From Maritimibacter alkaliphilus (GTDB taxonomy: Bacteria; Pseudomonadota; Alphaproteobacteria; Rhodobacterales; Rhodobacteraceae): a stretch of DNA of 64,000 nt. Below the pieces are notes generated by a model. That model ran no database searches. It saw only the letters and a program-made list of their open reading frames with translations, and had not been told where the DNA came from. Below, in pieces: positions 51,981 to 60,487 of this stretch; within the stretch, counting starts at the first letter, position 1; each line of letters begins with the position of its first letter. The stretch spans positions 1 to 64,000 of the forward strand of contig NZ_JAHVIT010000009.1 in assembly GCF_019801605.1 (NCBI RefSeq), written 5' to 3'. The position numbers were made by a program, and so were the translations under genes.

Positions 51981-53831
51981 CTAGAGGTCGCGCCGGGCCT
52001 GGGCCTGGACGGCCTCTTCCGGACAGGCGAGGATCACGTTCTCCTGCTGCAGCACCTCGAAGAAGGCGGCCGGGAATTCCATCGCGTAGCCGAACTGCCG
52101 GTCGGTGAAGCCCGGATCCGGGCGGTGGCTGAGCGCCACGCGTTCCGGGGCCGTGGCCCGGGCCAGGTCCGACATGCGGGCCAGGACGTCGGGATCGCAG
52201 CAATCGCCCCGCAGCAGCAGCGCCACCCGGTCACTGCCGTCCTGCCCCGGCAGGATCGCCGCCGGCAGCATGGCCCATTTCGCGGCCTGCTGTTCGGGGC
52301 TCAGCCCGCCCGGGGCCCGGGCCAGCCAATACCGGCAGATTTCCCTGTAATAGTGCCGCAAGCCGCCATAGGTGCTGCGCACATGGGTCAGGGAAGCGCG
52401 GGTCAGGGAGCCCGCCGCATCCGCCGCGAAGGCGAGCGGCACCGCCGGCAGGATGCGGCGGACCGCCTGCGCGCCGTAGGCCGCCTGCACCCGCCAGATG
52501 TAATCGGTATCCCCCGACACGCGCACCGCGTCCCAGCCGCCCAGCCGTTCCGCCACCGCGCGGCGGAACAGGAAGGAGGAATGGCTCCACTGCGTCAGCT
52601 GCGCCGAGAGCCGCCAGTTCGTGGTGATCGCGAGGTCGGGCCGCACCCGGGACCAATGGGTGATCACCCCCATCACCTCCGGCGCGCCGGTCAGCTCGGC
52701 CACCTGCAGGGCGATCTTCTGGGAGTGCGACCAGTCATCCGCGTCGTGGGTCGTGATGAAATCGCCGCTGGCCCGGGCCAGCCCGAGATTGCGCGCCGCA
52801 TAGGCCCCGCCGTTGCGCCGCTGGCGCAGCAGCACGATGCGCGGGTCCTGCGCGGCGAGATCGGCCACGAGATCGGCCGTGCCGTCGGTGCTGGCGTCAT
52901 CCACGACCAGGATCTCGAGGTTCTCGTGGCTCTGGGCCTGCAACCCGGCCAGGGCGGTGCCGATCTGGGCCTCGGCCTGGAAGGCGGGCAGGATCACCGA
53001 GACCTTACCCCGGTCCGGGGCGGGCCCGGCGGGCGCGGCGAGGTTTGCCAGCGACAGCGGCTGGTCCGGGTCCCGCAGGGCAAGCGTGGCGAGGTCCAGC
53101 GCGCTGTAGATCCCGTTGATCCGGTCCAGCCGGGCCTGTCCCTCGTCAAGGTTGGCAAGCGCCAGCACCCGGTGGCTGTCCTGCTCCTCGGGCCGGATCT
53201 CCTCCAGCGCGCGGGCGGCGGCCTCCCTGCGCCCGTCCTCCTGGTAGAGCATGGCCAGCGGGATCAGGCGCCGGGCGGACCGGGCCAGGGCGGCGGGCAG
53301 GCTTTCCTGGCTCTCCAGGATGCGCCGGGCCAGGGCCGGTCGCTCGGTGAAGGCGGCCCATGTGGCCAGCAGGACACCGGCCGCCAGGCGCACCTCCTGG
53401 GCAGCCTCCGGATCGTTCAGCAGGGCCGACAGCTCCGCCTCCGCAGAGGCCGCCAGCCCGCCCCAGAGCAGGGCCTGGAGCTGCTGCACGCGCACCAGCC
53501 CCCGGTGCCGGGCTGCGGCGGCGGCGGTGGGAAACCGCCCTTCCGCCGCGCCGTAGAGCAGGTAGTGCTGCAGCGGCACCAGCCCGCTCTGCGGCACATC
53601 CGGATAGTCGGAGGCGTAGAAATCAGGCTCGAATCCGGGGCCGGGGCGCCGTCCGAGGAGAAGACCGTAGCGCAGGAAATGGGTCAGCGGGTCCAGTCCC
53701 GTCCCACGTCCGGCCCCCCGTCCGACCTGATCGACATCGGGATAGTGCTCCCGGTACCAGGTCGGGTCGAAGAGGCCGGTGGCCTGCAACATCCTGCCCA
53801 GGCGCACCGGGTCCGACAGGTCGCTGTCCAT
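51981..53831 (-). CDS. GT2-family glycosyltransferase with N-terminal repeat modules
   Basis: A 616-residue protein from ATG 53831. Residues about 18-100 hold two modules (LFDPTWYREHYPDV, then FYASDYPDV with HYLLYGAAEGR). A helical region to about 270 follows, then a GT2 domain (KVSVILPAFQAEAQIG near 277, ILVVDDASTDGT, and DADDW near 365). The architecture parallels the N-terminal half of the GT2-GT4 fusion at 46442. It begins 4 nt past the stop of the GT61-like gene, forming an operon. Confidence 0.87.
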   Translation of the reverse strand: MDSDLSDPVRLGRMLQATGLFDPTWYREHYPDVDQVGRGAGRGTGLDPLTHFLRYGLLLGRRPGPGFEPDFYASDYPDVPQSGLVPLQHYLLYGAAEGRFPTAAAAARHRGLVRVQQLQALLWGGLAASAEAELSALLNDPEAAQEVRLAAGVLLATWAAFTERPALARRILESQESLPAALARSARRLIPLAMLYQEDGRREAAARALEEIRPEEQDSHRVLALANLDEGQARLDRINGIYSALDLATLALRDPDQPLSLANLAAPAGPAPDRGKVSVILPAFQAEAQIGTALAGLQAQSHENLEILVVDDASTDGTADLVADLAAQDPRIVLLRQRRNGGAYAARNLGLARASGDFITTHDADDWSHSQKIALQVAELTGAPEVMGVITHWSRVRPDLAITTNWRLSAQLTQWSHSSFLFRRAVAERLGGWDAVRVSGDTDYIWRVQAAYGAQAVRRILPAVPLAFAADAAGSLTRASLTHVRSTYGGLRHYYREICRYWLARAPGGLSPEQQAAKWAMLPAAILPGQDGSDRVALLLRGDCCDPDVLARMSDLARATAPERVALSHRPDPGFTDRQFGYAMEFPAAFFEVLQQENVILACPEEAVQAQARRDL

Positions 53832-53835
53832 GGTC

Positions 53836-55137
53836 TCAGCCCTCCTGCGGCAGTTCTGCCACCAGGTGGTCCAGCCCCAGCGCCCTGAACTCCTCCGCCA
53901 CCCGGCGGCGCGAGGCCGCGTGATCGATGGGCTGCGCCGGATCGAACCGGATCCGGATCCAGGTCCGGATCGCGGTATCGCGGGCGGCCAGATAGGCCGC
54001 CTCGTCCCAGACCTGCGACAGCGGGATCCCCAGGGCCTCGAAGACCCCGAGCAGCACCTCGGTGTCGTAGATCGAGATCGCCCGCACGATCCAGGGATTG
54101 CCGTTGGGCCAGAGCACCGAGGCGGTGCCGCGCGTCGCCTCGGCGTAGAGCATGCGCGACACCCGCGGCTGCAGCGCGGCGAGACCGATCCGCATGCCCG
54201 GCCGCCGGTTCAGCACCACGACGGTCTGGTCCGCCCGCCCCAGCAACTGGCGCCCGTGCATCGCCGAGCCCTCGGCGAAGATCAGCAGCTTCGCGCCCTG
54301 GTAATGGGCCAGCTGCTCTTCCAGCGGCATGGCCTCGGGGCGGATCACCGTGACCCCCAGCTGTTCCAGCGCCCGGTTCAGGTAGGGCTCGCCCGCGCCA
54401 TGGCCCTCGGCGGTGGCCTCCATGGCGGCCCGGGTGACATAGACCACGTCCCGCGTCCTGGGGCGCAGGCCGCGCGCGGCGGTATTGGCATCGAGCAGGT
54501 CGAGATAGCCCTCGGCGGTCGGCACATGGGCCCATTGCTCGGCCATCGGCGCGGCCCAGAGCTCGGACACCCGCAGCGGCTGGTGGACGAAGCGCACCTG
54601 CCTGGCCGAGACGCCGTACCAGGCCAGGATCTGCCAGAAGAAGCCCGGCACATCCTCGGCCGTGCGGCCCGGCTCCAGGGTGAAGAGCATCGGCTTGTCG
54701 CCGTGCGCCACGCGGGACTGCAGGATCCGCGTGCCGTGCTCGGCGATGAAATGGCCGAAATGGGCGACGCAATGCCCGCCCCAGGTGGCGGGCGTGTCGA
54801 AGGGCACCTGCTGGTCGGGCAGGGCGGGGGGGAAGCGATCGACCGGCTGGCCGGAGCGGTTGTGGCGCAGCGCGGCCGCCCCGCGCCAGTCGGGCCAGGC
54901 CGGGCCGCCGCGCATCACCATGTTGACCGCCTCGGTCACCGGCACCACGGGGATCTCGCGGAAGCAGGTCATCTCCGGCAGCCCGCGATGGTAATAGGGG
55001 AAGAGACCCGGCCCGGGACGGAAGGCGGGCCCGGCCTCCGCCGCGGCCCCGGCGGTGTCCGAGGTCCCGGAGCTCCCGGAGGTCCCGGCGCCCGTCACCG
55101 GGGCGTTGCCTGTCCGCAGGGTCTTCAACCAGTTCAT
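53836..55137 (-). CDS. GT61-family (DUF563-like) glycosyltransferase
   Basis: I use ATG 55137 (MNWLKTLRTG), 433 residues, with AGGATGAGA upstream; the longer open frame is low-complexity and includes a 12-bp tandem array. CVAHFGHFIAEHGTRIL, VYVTRAAME and LLIFAEGSAMHGRQLL fit GT61 capsule-type glycosyltransferases. A GTSGSSGTS linker near residue 20 is encoded by degenerate short repeats. It heads the minus-strand pair with the GT2 gene and diverges from the first giant RTX gene. Confidence 0.75.
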   Translation of the reverse strand: MNWLKTLRTGNAPVTGAGTSGSSGTSDTAGAAAEAGPAFRPGPGLFPYYHRGLPEMTCFREIPVVPVTEAVNMVMRGGPAWPDWRGAAALRHNRSGQPVDRFPPALPDQQVPFDTPATWGGHCVAHFGHFIAEHGTRILQSRVAHGDKPMLFTLEPGRTAEDVPGFFWQILAWYGVSARQVRFVHQPLRVSELWAAPMAEQWAHVPTAEGYLDLLDANTAARGLRPRTRDVVYVTRAAMEATAEGHGAGEPYLNRALEQLGVTVIRPEAMPLEEQLAHYQGAKLLIFAEGSAMHGRQLLGRADQTVVVLNRRPGMRIGLAALQPRVSRMLYAEATRGTASVLWPNGNPWIVRAISIYDTEVLLGVFEALGIPLSQVWDEAAYLAARDTAIRTWIRIRFDPAQPIDHAASRRRVAEEFRALGLDHLVAELPQEG

Positions 55138-55531
55138 ATTCTCATCCTGTCCATGCCTCCGGCGCGGGAGCGCCTGCGCCTGTTTCCCGGCCTGTTTCCC
55201 GGCCTGTTCGCGGGCCTGTTCCAGCGCCTGTTCCCGGCGATCCCGGTCCCCGCTTTTGACCACATCGCCCCCGGGGCGGGCAAGCCGCCCAGGCATATCC
55301 CCTGCATATCCCGCATGCGCCGCCCCGGGCCATGTGGCGAAAATCCCGGGAAACCTCATTTTTTCCGCATTTTCATTGGATTTGTTTCACGATGCCCCGC
55401 TATGACTCGATCAAGCAGGCCAATGCAGGGGGCGTCCAAAAGCCGCCCATTCCGGGGAGCACCGGGTTCGGATCGGCATTTCGAGATCACGCCGGGCCTT
55501 AATAGACAGCATATATTCGGGACTATATTTC
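55138..55531. other. 394-bp divergent spacer, with a 12-bp tandem array
   Basis: The spacer lies between the GT61-like and giant RTX genes. Five 12-bp units (CCTGTTTCCCGG and variants) span 55179-55238. Its right half, from about 55355, is AT-rich and probably carries the RTX promoter, but I see no convincing -35/-10 pair. No gene is supported. Confidence 0.6.
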
Positions 55532-58500
55532 ATGGCGATCATCAACGGGACGAACGGCAATGACGGTCTGGCCGGGACGGGGGAGGCAGATACGATCAAC
55601 GGCCTTCCCGGCAATGACATCCTGGTGGGCAATGGCGGCAACGACAGCCTGAACGCCGGGTCCGGGGATGACACGCTGCGCGGAGACCAGGGCAACGACA
55701 CGCTGAACGGGGGCGCGGGGACCGACCGGGCCTACTATTTCGACGAGACCGGCCCCCAGGGCATCACCGCCGATCTCGAGACCATGGTCGCCACCGACAC
55801 CTGGGGCAACACCGACACGCTGATCGACATCGAATACGTCTATGGCTCGAACCGCAACGACACCATCCGCGGCACGCTGACAGGCAGCGACCTGCTCTTC
55901 GGCTCCGCCGGCAACGACCTGCTGGACGGGCGCGGTGGCGACGACGTGCTGGTGGGCGACCAGGGCAACGACACGCTGCAGGGCGGCGCGGGCTCAGACC
56001 AGGCGGCCTATTTCTTCGAGACCGGGCCGAACGGCATTTCCGTCAACCTGATCGCGGGCACCGCCATCGACACCTGGGGTCACACCGACACGCTCTACAA
56101 CATCGAGCGGATCATCGGCTCGAACCAGAACGACACCCTGCGCGGCTCGGGCGGGGCGGATTACTTCCACGGCCACAATGGCGCCGACCTGATCGAGAGC
56201 TATGCCGGGGACGACACCCTCTTGGGCGGGGCCGGCAACGACACGATCCGCGGCGGCGACGGCGGCGACATGGTGGGCTATTTCCTCGAGGACGGCACCC
56301 GGGCGGTGACCGTCGACCTGCGCGCAGGCACCGCCACCGACAGCTGGGGCAACACCGACACGCTGGAGGGCATCGAATACGTCCACGGCACCGACGGGAA
56401 CGACACGCTGCTGGGCTCGGATGCCCATGGCGACCGGTTCTTCGGCCGGGACGGCAACGACTACATGGACGGCCGTGACGGCAACGACCTCTATTACACC
56501 GGCAACGGCAACGACACGATCGTCGTGGGCGGCACGATCACCGATGCCCGCGACACGATCGTGGTGGATGGCTACGGCACGAACACGGTGATCGGCGACA
56601 ATTCGGAAGGCACGCTCTACGGCCACCACATCGTCTTCGAGATCAACGAGGCGGTGACCGTGAACCTCGCCACCGGGATCGCGACCTCGGCCAACATGCG
56701 CACCGACTTCTCCGAGGCGCTCTACTTCCTCGAGGTGAACGGGACGATGCACGACGATTACATCGTCGGCGGCAACCCCCTGCATGACTACCTCGAGTGG
56801 TACACCGGCAACCAGGGCAACGACACGATCAATGGCGGCAGCGGCACCGCCGACACGGTGATCTACGAGCCGGAGGAGGAGATCGGCTCCTTCAACTTCG
56901 ACCTCGGCCGGGTCGAATACGGGACCCAGGGCGTGATCGTGAACCTCGCCACCGGGGTGGCCCGCGACACCTTCGGCGACACCGACACGCTGATCAACAT
57001 CGACGACGTGCGCGGCACGCGGTTCGGCGACAGCGTGGTGGGCACGGCGGGGGCGAATGCCTTCTGGGGCCTCGCGGGCGACGACACCTTCAACGGGGGC
57101 GCCGGCGAAGACATCATGCACTACGGCGAGGATTACCTGCGCGGCGGCACCGCCGGCGTCACGGTGAACCTCTTCAACCAGACCGGCATCGACGGCTACG
57201 GCAACACCGACACGCTGATCAGTGTCGAACATGTCCATGGCACGGCGCAGGCGGATTCCCTGACCGGCGACAACAACGCGAACCGGCTCTTCGGCGAGGA
57301 TGGCAATGACCTCCTGGTGGGTCACGGCGGCCAGGACGTGCTGGTGGGCGGCGCCGGCAACGACACGCTGCGCGGCGGCGAGGCCCATGACGAACTGGTG
57401 GGCGACGCGGGCAACGACACGCTGGACGGCGGCGCGGGCCACGACATCGTGCGCTACCGCGATGATCCCGACGGGATCGTCGCCAACCTGATCACCCTGC
57501 GGGTCACCGACGGCTACGGCAACACCGACACGCTGGCCAATATCGAGGGCGTGCATGGCTCCGAACACGGCGACAGGCTGTCGGGCGATGCGGGGGCCAA
57601 CGAGTTCTCGGGCTTCGGCGGCAACGATGTGCTGGACGGGCTGACCGGGGCGGACTCCCTTCTGGGCGGCGCGGGCAACGACACCATCCGCGGCGGCGGC
57701 GGCGCGGACGAGCTCTGGGGCCAGGCCGGCAACGACACGCTGGATGGCGGCGCGGAGTTCGACCTCGCGCGCTACCGCGACAGCACTGCGGGCGTCGTGG
57801 CCAGCCTGACCACCGGCAGCGCGCAGGACGGCTTCGGCGGCACCGACACGTTGGTCGGGATCGAGGGCCTCCACGGCTCCGACTTCGGCGACACGCTGAC
57901 CGGCGACGCCGGGGGCAACGAGCTTTCTGGCTTCGGCGGCAATGACCTGCTGGACGGGCAGGGCGGCGACGACACCCTGCTGGGCGGCACGGGCAACGAT
58001 ACGCTGCGCGGCAACACCGGCGAGGACGAGCTCTGGGGCGAGGCGGGCGACGACACGATCGACGGGCGCGAGGGCTTCGACCTGGCGCGCTACCGCAACT
58101 CCACCGCAGCGGTGACCGCGGACCTGGCCGCGGGCTCGGCCCTGGACGGCTTCGGCGGCACCGATACGCTGGTCAACATCGAGGGGCTGCACGGCTCGGA
58201 CTTCGGCGACACGCTGCGCGGCAACGCCGGCGGCAACGAACTCTCGGGCTTTGCCGGCAACGACACGCTGCAGGGCCTCGACGGGATCGACACGCTGCTG
58301 GGGGGCGACGGCAACGACAGCCTGCTGGGCGGCACCGGCGACGACGAGCTCTGGGGCCAGGGCGGCAATGACACGATCGACGGCGGCGCGGGCAGCGACC
58401 TGGTGCGCTATCGCGATGCCACGGCCGGCGTCACCGTCGACCTCACGGCCGGCACGGCCCGCGACGGCGCGGGCGGCACCGACACCCTCCTGAACATCGA

Positions 58501-59974
58501 GCGCGTGCATACCTCCGACTTCAACGACCTGATCCGCGGGTCTGCGGCGGCGAACCGGCTCTTCGGCTTCGAGGGCCATGACACGCTGCGCGGCGAGGGC
58601 GGCAACGACACCCTGCTGGGCGACGGCGGCGACGACGTGATCGAGGGCGGCACCGGCAGTGACGAGATCTGGGGCGGCACCGGCGACGACACGATCGACG
58701 GCGGCGCGGGCACCGACCTGATCCGCTACCGCGACGCCACCCGCGGCATCGAGGCGAACCTGGCCTGGGGCGTCGTCGTGGGCGAAGGCGTCGACGTCGT
58801 CTCCAATGTCGAGAGCATCGACGGGACCGACCAGGGCGATCTCTTCATCGGCAACGACGCGGTCAACGTCTTCTCGGGCTTCGGCGGCAGCGACACCTTC
58901 ATCAGCGGCGCCGGGGACGATGTCCTGTCGGGCCGCGAGGGCGGCGACGTCTACGAGTTCCGCCAGGGCGACGGCGACGACGTGGTCAACGACCTGGGCG
59001 ATGGCACCGGCGTGGACCGGGTGATCTTCCATGACTACTACGCCGCCAATGCCACCATCGTGCGGCAGAACCCGGCCAACGAGGCGATCCTTCTCATCTT
59101 CGGCGACACCGAGGATACCGTGGTCCTCGCCAACACGCTGAACGCCAGCCATACCGGCGCGATCGAGACGATCGAATGGGCAGATGGCACCGTCTGGAGC
59201 CATGCGGATCTCATCGCCGCGATCGGCCAGACCGGGGTCGAGCAGGACAACGGCATCTCCCGCACCGGGGATGCCGGGGACAACCGTCTCGACGGCGGCA
59301 GCGGGCCCGACACCCTCCGGGGGCTGGCCGGCGACGACACGCTGAACGGCAACGGCTATGGCGACAGCCTGATGGGCGGCGACGGGGCCGATGTCATCAA
59401 CGGCGGCGGCGGCGACGACACGATCAGCGGCGGGGATACCTCCGCCGACCTGCGCGACGTGGTCTACGGCGGCAACGGCGACGACAGCATCGACGGCGGC
59501 TACGGCAACGACGAGCTGCGCGGCGATGCCGGCAACGACACGATCGAGGGCGGCTATGGCGCCGACACGGTGATCGGCGGCGATGGCAACGACGTGCTGA
59601 CCGGCAGCGCCTGGGGCGATGACATCTTCGGCGGCGACGGCAACGACTTCATCAACGGCGGTTTCGGCCATGACCGGGTGAACGGCGGCACCAGTGCCGA
59701 CCGGTTCTACCACCTGGGCGTCGAGGGCCACGGCTCGGACTGGATCCAGGACTACGACGCCGAGGAAGGCGACATGCTGCAGTTCGGCGGCACCGGCAGC
59801 CTGTCCGACTTCCAGGTCAACCTCACCGAGACCGCCAATGCCGGGGAGGCCGGTGTCGAGGAGGCCTTCGTCATCTACCGCCCCACCGGCCAGATCCTCT
59901 GGGCGCTGGTCGACGGCGGCGCGCAGGACAGCATCAACATCCTGATCGGCGGCGAGGTCTTCGACCTGGTCTGA
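55532..59974 (+). CDS. Giant RTX protein (tandem copy 1)
   Basis: A 1480-residue acidic protein made almost wholly of RTX nonapeptides. The start is MAIINGTNGNDGLAG. From residue 641 there are four 106-residue units, each beginning RYRDxTAGV and containing GTDTLVxIEGLHGSDFGD and GGNDTLxG blocks, plus a degenerate fifth. Residues about 1308-1480 are the C-terminal module shared with the RTX proteins at 36046, 38388 and 42197. There is no signal peptide or membrane span, so type I secretion with calcium-driven folding outside the cell is expected. Probably a biofilm matrix or adhesin protein. Colinear with the next gene. Confidence 0.9.
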   Translation: MAIINGTNGNDGLAGTGEADTINGLPGNDILVGNGGNDSLNAGSGDDTLRGDQGNDTLNGGAGTDRAYYFDETGPQGITADLETMVATDTWGNTDTLIDIEYVYGSNRNDTIRGTLTGSDLLFGSAGNDLLDGRGGDDVLVGDQGNDTLQGGAGSDQAAYFFETGPNGISVNLIAGTAIDTWGHTDTLYNIERIIGSNQNDTLRGSGGADYFHGHNGADLIESYAGDDTLLGGAGNDTIRGGDGGDMVGYFLEDGTRAVTVDLRAGTATDSWGNTDTLEGIEYVHGTDGNDTLLGSDAHGDRFFGRDGNDYMDGRDGNDLYYTGNGNDTIVVGGTITDARDTIVVDGYGTNTVIGDNSEGTLYGHHIVFEINEAVTVNLATGIATSANMRTDFSEALYFLEVNGTMHDDYIVGGNPLHDYLEWYTGNQGNDTINGGSGTADTVIYEPEEEIGSFNFDLGRVEYGTQGVIVNLATGVARDTFGDTDTLINIDDVRGTRFGDSVVGTAGANAFWGLAGDDTFNGGAGEDIMHYGEDYLRGGTAGVTVNLFNQTGIDGYGNTDTLISVEHVHGTAQADSLTGDNNANRLFGEDGNDLLVGHGGQDVLVGGAGNDTLRGGEAHDELVGDAGNDTLDGGAGHDIVRYRDDPDGIVANLITLRVTDGYGNTDTLANIEGVHGSEHGDRLSGDAGANEFSGFGGNDVLDGLTGADSLLGGAGNDTIRGGGGADELWGQAGNDTLDGGAEFDLARYRDSTAGVVASLTTGSAQDGFGGTDTLVGIEGLHGSDFGDTLTGDAGGNELSGFGGNDLLDGQGGDDTLLGGTGNDTLRGNTGEDELWGEAGDDTIDGREGFDLARYRNSTAAVTADLAAGSALDGFGGTDTLVNIEGLHGSDFGDTLRGNAGGNELSGFAGNDTLQGLDGIDTLLGGDGNDSLLGGTGDDELWGQGGNDTIDGGAGSDLVRYRDATAGVTVDLTAGTARDGAGGTDTLLNIERVHTSDFNDLIRGSAAANRLFGFEGHDTLRGEGGNDTLLGDGGDDVIEGGTGSDEIWGGTGDDTIDGGAGTDLIRYRDATRGIEANLAWGVVVGEGVDVVSNVESIDGTDQGDLFIGNDAVNVFSGFGGSDTFISGAGDDVLSGREGGDVYEFRQGDGDDVVNDLGDGTGVDRVIFHDYYAANATIVRQNPANEAILLIFGDTEDTVVLANTLNASHTGAIETIEWADGTVWSHADLIAAIGQTGVEQDNGISRTGDAGDNRLDGGSGPDTLRGLAGDDTLNGNGYGDSLMGGDGADVINGGGGDDTISGGDTSADLRDVVYGGNGDDSIDGGYGNDELRGDAGNDTIEGGYGADTVIGGDGNDVLTGSAWGDDIFGGDGNDFINGGFGHDRVNGGTSADRFYHLGVEGHGSDWIQDYDAEEGDMLQFGGTGSLSDFQVNLTETANAGEAGVEEAFVIYRPTGQILWALVDGGAQDSINILIGGEVFDLV
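57452..58723 (+). repeat. Four 318-bp in-frame repeats in giant RTX gene 1
   Basis: Units begin at 57452, 57770, 58088 and 58406, each at the codons for RYR, with an exact 318-bp (106-codon) step. A fifth, diverged unit starts at 58724 and leads into the C-terminal region. Confidence 0.85.
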
Positions 59975-60487
59975 GCCGTCCCGCAACCGGGCCCGCGTGT
60001 CAGACGGCGGATCGGGCCCGCTTGCCCCCTTGGACAGAGCCTGAAGCAGGGCCCGAACCAAGGTGTGAAACAGGGCCAGAAACAGGGCAAGGAACAGCCC
60101 CCGGCAGACGCCCGCCATCGGGCGCAGGCCCGGGACATACCCGGGCCTGCACTCCGGCTGCAGGTCCCCTGCCGGACATCCTCCTGACAGTTCTCCCGCA
60201 TTCCCCCCGGTCAGTCCCCCGGGCCTGCCTCCCGACAGGGCCCCGGGGCCGGGAAACCGTCCCCGGCATGCGCGCTTTTCCGCCGGTCGGACCGGGCCGC
60301 GCCCTGCCGCCCGCAGTGACTCAAGCCGTGACTCAAGCCGTGACTCAAAAAGCACGCGGCCGCGTGAAGCCTTTCTTAAACCCTTTTTGGTTTGGAATTT
60401 TGTCACGGTTCAACAGTATCGCTGCGAGCGGGATTCCGCCCATGCGGGCAAATATTCGACATAAAAAGACTTCAGGGGCATTTCGAG
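59975..60487. other. 513-bp spacer between the giant RTX paralogues
   Basis: No gene is supported. The self-complementary block CGGGCCCG occurs twice shortly after the stop and could form a hairpin. Two 12-bp arrays follow: GAAACAGGGCCA-type (60067-60102) and GTGACTCAAGCC (60316-60351, two perfect units and one variant). The last 120 bp are AT-rich and likely promoter-bearing. The sequence is unlike the spacer before copy 1, so the duplication did not include the upstream region or it has diverged. Confidence 0.55.

Noticed and set aside
60316-60351. GTGACTCAAGCC array as a CRISPR
   Set aside because: Units are directly adjacent with no spacers, and no cas genes are present.
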